Positions 1-7,872 of a DNA stretch of 64,000 nt are shown in pieces. The DNA is from an uncultured Granulosicoccaceae bacterium (GTDB lineage Bacteria > Pseudomonadota > Gammaproteobacteria > Granulosicoccales > Granulosicoccaceae). Position 1 is the first letter of the stretch; each line of letters begins with the position of its first letter. The notes under the pieces were generated by a model, which worked only from the letters and a program-made list of their open reading frames with translations, did no database searches and was not told the origin of the DNA. Location of the stretch: positions 1 through 64,000 of the forward strand of contig CAKZVB010000039.1 of assembly GCA_937922015.1 (NCBI GenBank), in the 5' to 3' direction. The position numbers were made by a program, and so were the translations under genes.

Positions 1-536
1 CTGCGTTTTGTCTGCTGGAGCAAACTACGCGAGGGACTACCCTTAGCGCCACCTTTTACCGAAGCCACATTTTTAAGCAAATACTGGCGCGTCGCCCTCC
101 TGGCTAATAGATTGCCAGTCTTGTTAGTAGATCTGGACAACCTTGATACCGCACTTACCATAGGTTTTGCCTGAATTCTTGCAGGTGCCGGATTTACCAA
201 ACCAGAGACACGAGTTGTAAGCGGCTGCTGCTGCTTCAGTGGTTGTTTTCGTTGGGCTTGTTGTTTCTTTGGCGGTTGCAACTTGCCCTGTTGACCAGGC
301 TTCTTTACAGGGGTCTTTTTTGCACCAGATCCAGTACCGGATGGCTTAGGTTTGTACCAGGACGGTTTTTTGTTTGCCGCCACCACAATCGACTCACTAA
401 CAAATCCATCAGAGAAAAAATTGCTGCTCGCACTGCCCGACTCATAATTAGAATTCGCCATTCCATTGCTTAACCACACAATACCTAGCAACGAAACCAG
501 TATTTTCCCAAGCAGTAACATTCTATATTTTTCCAC
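1..536 (-). CDS. exported Lys/Gln-rich protein, C-terminus cut by window edge
   Basis: An open frame with no stop runs off the left edge, giving about 178 codons. A GTG at 536 is preferred as start because AAAAGGA lies 6-7 bases upstream; an in-frame ATG at 521 is the alternative. The N-terminus looks like a Sec signal peptide (KILVSLLGIVWLSNGMA). It is followed by a low-complexity segment rich in K, Q and P (KKTPVKKPGQQG, QPLKQQQPL) and then a basic region with few acidic residues. It lies 55 bases after the stop of the 592-1995 gene on the same strand, so the two probably form an operon. I do not recognise the family. The missing C-terminus could hold the functional domain, as in secreted effectors, but that is conjecture. 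Confidence 0.7.
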   Translation of the reverse strand, partial: MEKYRMLLLGKILVSLLGIVWLSNGMANSNYESGSASSNFFSDGFVSESIVVAANKKPSWYKPKPSGTGSGAKKTPVKKPGQQGKLQPPKKQQAQRKQPLKQQQPLTTRVSGLVNPAPARIQAKPMVSAVSRLSRSTNKTGNLLARRATRQYLLKNVASVKGGAKGSPSRSLLQQTKR

Positions 537-591
537 CCAAATTCCTTTTATTTTTCGCGCCACTACAGCCGTGCTTGCCACAAAGACTTGA

Positions 592-1995
592 CTAACCACC
601 GCTACGGCAAGCTTTAAGACTATCCCGTAATCCTTCATATTTGCGCCCCAGTGGAATGATTTGCTTGAAACTACTGCCAAGACCGCCCCACTCAGCGTCA
701 GAGATTTTAGCTTTGTCCAGATCGCGAACCAGACAATCACAAAACCCTTGCTTCTTAAACTGAGAGACACAGCTTTCAGCGGCCGCCGTACGAAGACCAA
801 GCTGTCTATCGGCTTCGGCCTGGCGCAACCGAAGTGCTTGCTCTTCCTTCAAACGAGCCTTTTCCTGTGTGCTCACAACAGGTGCCCGATCCATTGCAAA
901 CGCGGTCACGTTAGCGAAAACACGTTTAACGGTGTCACTCTCGCAGCCATAGCGCTTGATTAGGCGCACCGCATCCTTTTCACCATTTGTTTTTAGCAAG
1001 GCCATATTAATGTTTGTTTGCGTAATGCTGTTGTTCATCATCCCACCACCATTGGCAAGACCGCCCAACATTTCCCCCATCATCTGCCAGCCCTGCCTTG
1101 ATGCAGCGTTCAGATCACCGCCAAACAACACTTCAGAGCCTGGAGCGCCACGGGCAACTTTAAAGGTAATATGCTTGGCAAGCGCTGGCTGGTAGAGATC
1201 AATACATGAATTGGTGCCGTCCAGAAAGTTAACGTTTTGCGAAAACGGCTCAAGAAAACCCTGTAAATAAAACAAGGCCGTATCAGCCTTAATGTACTTT
1301 GTCGTACCCAGACTCACCTTTTGGAAGTTACCGTGATAGAGCCCTTCCATCACATTCGACTCCAGATAGTCGGAACGCGAAAAGGGCGATTCGACAGCTG
1401 CCGTTTGCAGCCGGGTTGCTTGCCCGGAGTCAGATCGGTTCATGCTGTCAGCCCGGGAAGCCAGAGTGGTTTCAATTTCAGATTGTGTTACTGATGCCGT
1501 ATCCACATCGTCAGGGATTGCTTCAATTGAGGGATCAGCACTCAGTGCTGCCAAAACCTCCCCCGCGGGTGGGAAACCGAATTCGTCTGCAATAACATAC
1601 AGTGAAACAGCCAGCTCCTGATCAACTTCAAGACCACCAATGCCATACAGGTAAGCGTCACCTAAATAGGCATATACAGGTCCGTATTCCACTGCATTTT
1701 CAAGTTTTAAGAATACATCCAGACCTTCTTCAAACTGATAGGCAGCCCAAAGTGCTCGAGCCAATTGAAACTGAAAGCGAGGTGTATCCGGGTGAGCCTC
1801 AACGGCTTCACGGCAATATTTTACCGAAGGTCCGGGAATAATCTGTTCATCTGTTATCCCCGCCGCCCAACGATTGGGGTCGTTCGGATGCGCCGCGTAC
1901 TCATCACAGGCGTGCACCTGCTGGTACTCTTCGGCATTCGTAATTTTGGTAATAAACAGAGAAACGACAACAAGATACAACTTAACCAGACGCAT
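592..1995 (-). CDS. exported protein with Sel1/TPR-like N-terminal half
   Basis: This encodes 467 residues with an N-terminal signal peptide (LVVVSLFITKITNAEE). Residues about 25-150 read HACDEYAAHPNDP, then helical repeats (FQLARALWAAYQFEEGLDVFLKL, YGPVYAYLGDAYLYGIGG). That pattern is common in proteobacterial proteins with TPR or Sel1-like repeats preceded by a Cys-containing motif. The middle (about 210-360) is a separate unknown region with cysteines. The C-terminus carries a small Cys-containing segment (CVSQFKKQGFCDCLV). The likely location is the periplasm, where it may act as a protein-interaction scaffold. It is followed by the truncated Lys/Gln-rich exported gene. Function is unknown; only export and helical repeats are supported. 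Confidence 0.75.
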   Translation of the reverse strand: MRLVKLYLVVVSLFITKITNAEEYQQVHACDEYAAHPNDPNRWAAGITDEQIIPGPSVKYCREAVEAHPDTPRFQFQLARALWAAYQFEEGLDVFLKLENAVEYGPVYAYLGDAYLYGIGGLEVDQELAVSLYVIADEFGFPPAGEVLAALSADPSIEAIPDDVDTASVTQSEIETTLASRADSMNRSDSGQATRLQTAAVESPFSRSDYLESNVMEGLYHGNFQKVSLGTTKYIKADTALFYLQGFLEPFSQNVNFLDGTNSCIDLYQPALAKHITFKVARGAPGSEVLFGGDLNAASRQGWQMMGEMLGGLANGGGMMNNSITQTNINMALLKTNGEKDAVRLIKRYGCESDTVKRVFANVTAFAMDRAPVVSTQEKARLKEEQALRLRQAEADRQLGLRTAAAESCVSQFKKQGFCDCLVRDLDKAKISDAEWGGLGSSFKQIIPLGRKYEGLRDSLKACRSGG

Positions 1996-2396
1996 AATCC
2001 ATTGTTCCGTAAGTTACTTCAATGTCGCAAAATCGACTGACGTATTTTAAAGCCAACCTGTTTCAGATATCCCCAAACCTTCCACGATTTTAGTAAAGTC
2101 CCTGAGCCACAGGTCACATTTCCACATACGCAGAGCATCAAAAAACAAATGGCAAGGAGATGTTTTATAAAATAAATGCAGTATTTGGCCAAAGGTTATT
2201 CATCAAATTCCTGCATCAGATACTGGCAAGATGTCCCAGCGCAGAATTCAATGTTGGATGGCGCTCAAAAACCATGATCAGCTTAGCCAAAACGGCAGAG
2301 TTGGCCGAAAACGATGCTCTTACAAACTGGAGCTGGTATCAAACCGGACTGGGTAATCGACAAATCGAATTTTGAACTACGACCGCTTCAGTTAAA
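1996..2396. other. 401-base stretch without a supported gene
   Basis: The stretch lies between the exported-protein gene and tRNA-Leu. An AAGGAG at 2154-2159 touches an ATG at 2160 with no spacer, and the next ATG is too far away, so the short plus-strand frames here (for example 2160-2375) are not credible. The promoter of the minus-strand 592-1995 gene must lie at its left end, but I see no clear -35/-10 pair. Confidence 0.5.
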
Positions 2397-2481
2397 TGGT
2401 GCCGAGGGAGAGACTCGAACTCTCACAGCTTTCACCGGCGGATTTTGAATCCGCTGCGTCTACCAATTCCGCCACCCCGGC
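2397..2481 (-). tRNA. tRNA-Leu (anticodon CAA)
   Basis: On the minus strand the 85 bases fold as a long-variable-arm tRNA. The acceptor is GCCGGGG paired with CCTCGGC, followed by A and an encoded CCA. The anticodon stem GCGGA/TCCGC encloses loop TTCAAAA, giving anticodon CAA at 2447-2445. The T-arm contains GTTCGAGTC. The layout matches bacterial tRNA-Leu(CAA), which reads UUG codons. It sits 85 bases after the amidase stop on the same strand. I found no direct repeat of its 3' end elsewhere in the window, so nothing suggests use as an integration site. Confidence 0.97.
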
Positions 2482-2566
2482 AAGGGTCTTCCAGACCGTT
2501 GATTGTAGGAAACTAACTGGTTCGCGTAAAGCGCTTTCGCGTATTGATTTGTTATCGACCTTGATT

Positions 2567-3934
2567 TCAGTCATCAAGAGCGGGCAGTGCGCCCCGCCCG
2601 ACCACATTCTCAATGGATTTGGATATCGCCAGCAACCTGGCGTCGGACCCTGACTGCATCATTAGCTGGAAACCGATTGGCAGCTTGCCTGATCCAAATT
2701 TCTGGATTGGCAATGAAGTCGCACACAGACCATATAAATTGCCAAGCTGGGTATTGCGTGACGAGAGAAGTGCTCTTTGCTTACTGGATTCCTGTTGTAG
2801 GTCATCAACTGGCATGGCAACCATTGCTACCGTGGGTGATATCCATGCATCACACACTTCGAACGTTTTCGCAGCACGTTCTTTTAACTGCCGGTGACGT
2901 TTGCGGGCAAGCAGATACTCTTCGGCTTTAACATCGAGACCGATCGCGGCACGTGTTCTGGTGACTGTGTCCATCATTGGTGCTGCGTCGGCAAAACCAT
3001 TTGCACCAAGCGTGGAAATAATCTCTGAACCCACAATTATTGGAAAGACCTGATCACGCTCTAAGGATTCAGGCATTTCAATATCAACTACCTCAACGCC
3101 TTGCTCGATCAACTGATCGACTGTAGCTTCAAAACAAAGCTGCACTTCGGTATCCAGCGCTTCAAAAAATACCGGAGAGGGTTTGGCGAATTTTAGTCCC
3201 TTTAGAGATACCGGTTTAACAGGCTCAGCTGCTACCGATTCATGTATTAATGCAGCATCATCGGCACTGCGACAAAGAGGACCGATTGAATCAAGTGTGG
3301 GCGACAGCGGGAAGACGCCGTCGGTTGGCCATAATCCCATTGACGTTTTATGACCAAAAACTCCGGTGTAACTGGCGGGTATACGTATTGAACCTCCAGT
3401 GTCTGACCCCAACGCAAAGGCACATAGTTGTGCAGCTGTGGCCACTGCTGAACCACTAGACGATCCACCGGGCAGTCTGTGTACTTGCAGATCCCAGGGA
3501 TTCCATGGTGTACCACGGGCTTCGTTGACACCCGTTGCACCCAGTGCAAATTCCACTGTTTTTGTCTTACCCAGAATAACGCAGCCAAGTTGCCTTAATG
3601 ATTTAACGACACCGCCTTCTTTGCCATTAAAATGTGCTGAGGGATAGAGCGAACCATTGGTCACAGGCAGTCCGTCTACCGTGATGATATCTTTTACAGC
3701 GACCGGCACTCCCATCAGCGGTCCCAGATCAGTGCCACTGGCCAACAGCAAATCGAGTGATCTTGCCGCACTCAATGCTCTGTCATTATCAACTACCTGA
3801 TAAGCCTGAAGCTTTGGATTGTATCGCTCAATCCGCTTTAGATAGAATTCAACTGCCTGTTCGACAGTAACCCTACCGGCGCGCAGATCCGCACCGAATG
3901 CTGCTATGCCATTTTCAAAGGGATTGCCTTGCAT
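2567..3934 (-). CDS. amidase-signature hydrolase
   Basis: This 455-residue protein of the amidase signature family (GatA/FAAH-like) hydrolyses a C-N amide bond, probably in the cytoplasm. The Ser-cisSer-Lys triad is visible: Lys81 in VAVKD, the signature GGSSSGSA with Ser158, and Ser182 in SDTGGSIR. Spacing of 77 and 24 residues fits the family. The ATG overlaps the stop of the upstream deacetylase gene by one base (TAATG), so the two are translationally coupled. There are no gatB/gatC neighbours, which argues against a role in tRNA amidotransfer. The substrate is not identifiable; pairing with an acetylpolyamine deacetylase suggests amide or polyamine catabolism (inference). Confidence 0.92.
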   Translation of the reverse strand: MQGNPFENGIAAFGADLRAGRVTVEQAVEFYLKRIERYNPKLQAYQVVDNDRALSAARSLDLLLASGTDLGPLMGVPVAVKDIITVDGLPVTNGSLYPSAHFNGKEGGVVKSLRQLGCVILGKTKTVEFALGATGVNEARGTPWNPWDLQVHRLPGGSSSGSAVATAAQLCAFALGSDTGGSIRIPASYTGVFGHKTSMGLWPTDGVFPLSPTLDSIGPLCRSADDAALIHESVAAEPVKPVSLKGLKFAKPSPVFFEALDTEVQLCFEATVDQLIEQGVEVVDIEMPESLERDQVFPIIVGSEIISTLGANGFADAAPMMDTVTRTRAAIGLDVKAEEYLLARKRHRQLKERAAKTFEVCDAWISPTVAMVAMPVDDLQQESSKQRALLSSRNTQLGNLYGLCATSLPIQKFGSGKLPIGFQLMMQSGSDARLLAISKSIENVVGRGALPALDD

Positions 3935-4962
3935 TAGTTACCCACTGCCTGCGCACCAGTAAGCACTGCAGCTAAATTGGCCGATAGAATATCTGAAAGA
4001 TAACCACCTTCCTGTACAAAGACAGTAGGCAGACCAAACTCTGCTATGGATTTACCGATTTTGTTAAACCCTTCAGTTGTCACACTTAAACCGCGCAAGG
4101 GATCGGTTTCGGATGCATCAAGCCCAAGTGCAATAATCAATATACCCGGATTAAACTCCAATACGGTTTGTTTAGCTTCTTCTATTGCTTCTAAAAATAC
4201 CTCATCCCCCGACAGCATAGGCAGCGCAATATTACGATTGAATCCAGTTCCCACGCCTGCACCTTTTTCATTTGCATGCCCCCAATAAAAGGGATAAAAA
4301 TTCTGTGGATCTGCATGGATAGAGACGGTAAGTACATCATCCCTTTCATAGAAAATGCCTTGTGTTCCGTTACCGTGGTGCACGTCGACATCGAGTATCG
4401 CCACTCTTGCATAAGTGGCTCTTGCATATTGCGCCGCAATCGCAGCGTTATTGAGAAAACAAAAACCACCCGCCATATCGGCATAGGCGTGATGCCCGGG
4501 AGGCCGGCACAGCGCGTAGCTCATATGCTGCCCTTCCAACACCAGCTGTGTTGCCGTTAACGCGGTGTTAGCTGATCCACAAGCTGCTTCCCAGGTGTGT
4601 TTGCCGATCGGGCAGGCAGTATCAGCCATGTGCCAGCCTGCGCGACCAATAATACTCTCAGGGTATTGCGCTGCATTTTGCAGCGGATGAATATTAGAGA
4701 TCACTTCTTCAGAAGGATCAGGCAATTCTTGCCACAACTGATGTGCTGTTTTTAGAAATTCCAGATAGCGCCCACTGTGGACTGCCTCGATAGGTGCGGT
4801 ACCAAAATCGCGCGGAGGGGTTACTGGTATTGCAGCTTGGTCTAGGCCTTTGAGTAGTCGATTAGCTCGCTCCGGCTGTTCTGTACTTTCCCGGAGCTGT
4901 CCCCGCACCAGAAAAAACCGCGGGTCATGCCTGATGTGTGCCGGATCAAAAACCGCCTTCAT
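3934..4962 (-). CDS. histone-deacetylase-family (acetylpolyamine) amidohydrolase
   Basis: This 342-residue Zn-dependent deacetylase contains the whole active site: tandem His157-His158 in PPGHHA, metal ligands Asp193 and His195 in DVDVHHGNGTQ, Asp282 in LDASE, and catalytic Tyr321 in EGGY. Length and positions are close to those known for bacterial acetylpolyamine amidohydrolases, which remove acetyl groups from acetylputrescine or acetylspermidine. Other small acetylated amines remain possible. The start is supported by AAAGGA seven to eight bases upstream of ATG. It is the first gene of a two-gene operon, with the amidase ATG overlapping its stop. Related PatB/AphA-type proteins exist, so the exact substrate is inferred. 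Confidence 0.93.
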   Translation of the reverse strand: MKAVFDPAHIRHDPRFFLVRGQLRESTEQPERANRLLKGLDQAAIPVTPPRDFGTAPIEAVHSGRYLEFLKTAHQLWQELPDPSEEVISNIHPLQNAAQYPESIIGRAGWHMADTACPIGKHTWEAACGSANTALTATQLVLEGQHMSYALCRPPGHHAYADMAGGFCFLNNAAIAAQYARATYARVAILDVDVHHGNGTQGIFYERDDVLTVSIHADPQNFYPFYWGHANEKGAGVGTGFNRNIALPMLSGDEVFLEAIEEAKQTVLEFNPGILIIALGLDASETDPLRGLSVTTEGFNKIGKSIAEFGLPTVFVQEGGYLSDILSANLAAVLTGAQAVGN

Positions 4963-5069
4963 CGTGCCATTCCTTTCAGCGAAGTTAGCCGAAAAATGAT
5001 GCTACAAGCTGGTTTGTCAAAAACCAAGCTCATCGAAACACGCAGATGTATCGAAAAGTTAACGGTTAC

Positions 5070-5255
5070 CTATCCAACCTTTTTCGTTGAATCTTTTCGT
5101 TGTCGCCGATTGAATTCCCGGGAGATTAAGCCCTCCAGAAACCTGGTCACAGTAATATCGTCGTCCTGAGCCATTTTCAGCACCAATATTTTTGTTTCCG
5201 GAGTTACTCGAAGCTCGATTTTCTGAGTCTTTTCCTTAACTAACTTTGGCGGCAT
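5070..5255 (-). CDS. small ribbon-helix-helix-like DNA-binding protein
   Basis: The product has 61 residues. Residues 10-50 (KIELRVTPETKILVLKMAQDD, then VTRFLEGLI) fit an Arc/MetJ-type ribbon-helix-helix: a short beta strand with alternating polar residues, then two helices. Such proteins bind operator DNA as dimers and often act as antitoxins or plasmid/mobilisation regulators. No toxin-like partner is adjacent: upstream lies a small membrane protein on the other strand and downstream the deacetylase operon. No good ribosome binding site precedes the ATG, so the gene call is tentative. Confidence 0.45.
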   Translation of the reverse strand: MPPKLVKEKTQKIELRVTPETKILVLKMAQDDDITVTRFLEGLISREFNRRQRKDSTKKVG

Positions 5256-5489
5256 AGTTGCATTCTTGTCATTGCGAATTTATAGTCCCCTAATTATGTC
5301 ATGACGCGACGGCGCGAGCAACAGATTCACGCCATTTTTTTGCTGAGAGCGTCACAGAATATCGCCGGTTTGTTACAGATCATAACGACATGTACCGAGT
5401 TCCGGTTTTTGTTTGTTTGTTGTATTACACTCGCCCCCATCGCAAAGCACATGGCAAAAAAACAACAAATGCCAGGGAAAGAAAACAAC

Positions 5490-5801
5490 ATGAGCACAAA
5501 CCCCATGAACAACGGCACCAGCAATGCCTTGATTCGCACCAGCGAGCTCCTGCTCATGTTATTCGCCGCTTTTTTACTGCTGGCGGCCCATCCCGGCAAA
5601 TATATAACCACCGATATAGAATCGCTCACCGCTAACCTGCCTGCCTCAGATCAAAATACCGAAGTGCCACAAACAGCACCTACTGCACTGGCAGACAGCC
5701 AGCCATTTACACCAGTAACAGAAAACCTTGGCGATGAAACAACAGCATTACTCACCGCTCCAATGTCAGAAAACGAAAACCTCGGACCTGAGGTTAACTA
5801 A
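5490..5801 (+). CDS. small single-span membrane protein, unknown function
   Basis: The 103-residue product begins at ATG 5490, chosen because AGGGAAAG precedes it. The frame is open further upstream to 5301, but that part has no good start signal. It has one hydrophobic segment (LLLMLFAAFLLLAAHPG, residues about 20-36). A Thr/Pro/Ala/Glu-rich acidic tail of about 65 residues follows, probably disordered and possibly periplasmic. I do not recognise the family. It is convergent with greB. Confidence 0.5.
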   Translation: MSTNPMNNGTSNALIRTSELLLMLFAAFLLLAAHPGKYITTDIESLTANLPASDQNTEVPQTAPTALADSQPFTPVTENLGDETTALLTAPMSENENLGPEVN

Positions 5802-5846
5802 AAATATTCTAAATCCTGGAGTGGTGCCATTGCGATCAACACCAGC

Positions 5847-6350
5847 CTACTCCTGCTGCAGATACTCTACCTTTTCAACCGTGTAGTCCGAATCACCTCC
5901 GGGCGCCTTGACGGTAATTTCATCTCCGACAGCTGCCTTTAAAAGCGCTTTTGACATTAGCGAATCGATGCTTATCCAGTTTTTTGACGGATCAATTTCA
6001 TCCGGTCCGACAATACGCACTTTACTGATAACGCCATCCTCATCTGCCAGTTCAACACAGGCTCCGAAATACACTCGCGATTGGTCCGAGGGCAACTCGC
6101 GCACGACTTTTAAGACTGACAATCGCTTTTGCAGGTAGCGAACTCGACGATCGATCTCGCGCAGTTCTTTTTTGCGATAAATATATTCAGCGTTTTCTGA
6201 GCGATCACCCTCTGCCGCTGCCGCCGATAACGCCGCTGTTACCTCTCGACGCTTTACCCACAGAGATTTCTGCTCGCTTTGAAGCGTGTTAAAACCGGGT
6301 TCGGTGATAATTGCTGTAGATGGTCCTGACGGGGGACGATAGCGACTCAC
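5847..6350 (-). CDS. greB: transcription elongation factor GreB
   Basis: GreB binds the RNA polymerase secondary channel and stimulates cleavage of backtracked transcripts. The 167-residue protein (about 158 in E. coli) has the N-terminal coiled coil with the acidic tip motif EGDRSENAEYIYRKKELREI, which is the Gre hallmark. The run RRVRYLQKRL is typical of GreB rather than GreA. The C-terminal FKBP-like domain follows (residues about 85-165). It is encoded alone, convergent with the small membrane protein gene and upstream of an inverted-repeat element. Confidence 0.95.
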   Translation of the reverse strand: MSRYRPPSGPSTAIITEPGFNTLQSEQKSLWVKRREVTAALSAAAAEGDRSENAEYIYRKKELREIDRRVRYLQKRLSVLKVVRELPSDQSRVYFGACVELADEDGVISKVRIVGPDEIDPSKNWISIDSLMSKALLKAAVGDEITVKAPGGDSDYTVEKVEYLQQE

Positions 6351-6390
6351 ATGTTCTCCTGTATTGATTGAAGCGATCAGATCAAGTTAA

Positions 6391-6552
6391 CCTGCATTAT
6401 CCATGAGGCGACCGGCGAGATTAGTCGTCATGTCTTTGTTTATAGTGTTTGCAGTGAATAACTGGTTAATCCGGGCTACGCTTCTCAGGCGATAGGACGA
6501 CCTGTTTAACGCTATTGACTCTGGGCGCCGAATCCTCCATGAATAATGCAGG
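6391..6552. mobile_element. 162-bp inverted-repeat element (MITE-like), TTAA-flanked
   Basis: The left end CCTGCATTATCCATG (6391) is matched in inverse by the right end, which read on the minus strand is CCTGCATTATTCATG (from 6552). Similarity continues inward through AGG and CGGCG, giving imperfect terminal repeats of about 26 bases. TTAA lies immediately outside both ends (6387-6390 and 6553-6556), consistent with a 4-bp target duplication. There is no coding capacity. It resembles a non-autonomous derivative of a DDE transposon with CC...GG ends; the parent family cannot be named with certainty. It lies between greB and a PhyH gene. Confidence 0.65.
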
Positions 6553-6603
6553 TTAACGCATGCCTGTGTTCGCTATCTGCTATTCGCGTCATCGTACCTC
6601 AAC

Positions 6604-6636
6604 GAGGCTGCAGAAAAACAGTTTTTCTACAGCCTC
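6604..6636 (-). terminator. hairpin terminator after the PhyH gene
   Basis: GAGGCTG pairs with CAGCCTC and AGAAAAAC with GTTTTTCT, interrupted by one mismatch, starting 10 bases past the PhyH stop. The run of U in the inner stem and the position support a terminator. There is no long U-tract outside the stem. Confidence 0.6.
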
Positions 6637-6645
6637 AACAACACG

Positions 6646-7752
6646 CTAGGCCGCTTCGGGGACAGCCCTTGCCGTTTGATTTTCAATTTTGTCCTTGTCG
6701 GTATCGGGCATGACGTGCAGCGCATTTTCATCAACCAGATGCCAGCTTGCAACCGACCCGTTTTTAGCTGCTATTTTGTCTTTTCTGGCAAGGTACCTTT
6801 CAATAGCAAAGTGACTCAACTTTTTATAAAGCGACAGGTCAAAGCCAGGCACTGGGTTAAACGGGTTGGTTCGACTATAAGCCCAGATCTCCAGTCGATT
6901 ACTGGCCTCGGTCGCCGCCCCCCGACGATGAAATCCGTTGGTGTTTGCAATCACCAGCGTATTGGCTGGTACTTTGAACACCGTGGGCTGCTCAAGACCC
7001 ATCTCACCGAGATCATCGTCAGTTACTCTGAGCGACCCTCGTGCGGCGTAGGAGTTTTCAAGCGTGCTGCCTTTAACGCTATTGCGGTATTCCCATAGCA
7101 GCCTCTTTAAAGTGAGTCGTTGTGATCCGGATACATAGGTAAACGGACCATTTCGATCTGACACATCATCCAGAAACAACCAGGCTTTCATGGTCGAATG
7201 AAAGGTGTCGCTATGCAAGGTTCGCTGAGGATCAGGGGCACCATCGACCACGTTGCTTTTGATGCTTTGTACATAGTAGATGGGGCTGCTGTTTCGCGAG
7301 GCCGCATACTTAAGCAACTTGCCGAAACCTGCGCTCGACAACAAACGGCGACACGCAGGCAATGCAGACAGCACCTTGTCAGTTAACAAAATTCTATGCG
7401 TGAGTGTGTCACCCTGCACACACTCACGTACCTCGCCCTTTAAGCTTCTGATCTCGGTATTCAGAGCAGTGAATTCTTCATCGGGAAGGTAATTTTTCAC
7501 CAGTATATATCCGTCGCGATGAAACGCTGCGCGTTGACCGGGGCCGATGAAGTTACGCAGACATAGAAACCTGAATCGGGTAACCGCGGCGGCAAGCACG
7601 GTCCTGAACACATGCAAACCCATGACGTTTAACACCCGGTTGCCGATGACGGGGTTGGCACTGAATGACTTGGCGCCGGTAAATATTTGCGCCAGGTAAA
7701 CTGGAAATTTTAATACCGCCAAAATTCGGGCAGTTAAATTATTCGGTTTCAT
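6646..7752 (-). CDS. phytanoyl-CoA dioxygenase (PhyH) family protein
   Basis: The ATG at 7752 is preferred (CCAGG about 8 bases upstream), giving 368 residues; a GTG ten codons earlier keeps the frame open. This is a Fe(II)/2-oxoglutarate oxygenase. Visible features are FHRDGY at the start of the domain, the HxD iron motif in HSDTFHST, the distal His in NGFHRRG, and the 2-oxoglutarate-binding Arg in SNRLEIW. About 100 N-terminal residues precede the core and may be membrane-associated (ILAVLKFPVYLAQIF). Family members hydroxylate lipids, small metabolites or secondary metabolites, so the substrate is unknown. It stands alone, downstream of dnaJ on the same strand but 120 bases away. Confidence 0.85.
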   Translation of the reverse strand: MKPNNLTARILAVLKFPVYLAQIFTGAKSFSANPVIGNRVLNVMGLHVFRTVLAAAVTRFRFLCLRNFIGPGQRAAFHRDGYILVKNYLPDEEFTALNTEIRSLKGEVRECVQGDTLTHRILLTDKVLSALPACRRLLSSAGFGKLLKYAASRNSSPIYYVQSIKSNVVDGAPDPQRTLHSDTFHSTMKAWLFLDDVSDRNGPFTYVSGSQRLTLKRLLWEYRNSVKGSTLENSYAARGSLRVTDDDLGEMGLEQPTVFKVPANTLVIANTNGFHRRGAATEASNRLEIWAYSRTNPFNPVPGFDLSLYKKLSHFAIERYLARKDKIAAKNGSVASWHLVDENALHVMPDTDKDKIENQTARAVPEAA

Positions 7753-7872
7753 GCGGATTGCCTGGAAAAAGCCACCGGACACATACGCAAGTTACACACC
7801 CGATTTTACCGCACGATGACTATGAGTATTGGTCACCCCGCGCCAGGCAACCCGAACGCGCTCACCGGGCTT

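Noticed and set aside
2160..2375. Plus-strand frame of 71 codons next to an AAGGAG
   Set aside because: The AAGGAG is directly against the ATG with no spacer, the next in-frame or out-of-frame ATG is too far, and the product resembles nothing.
2397..2481. tRNA-Leu as an attachment site of a genomic island
   Set aside because: No integrase and no direct repeat of the tRNA 3' end were seen in the window.
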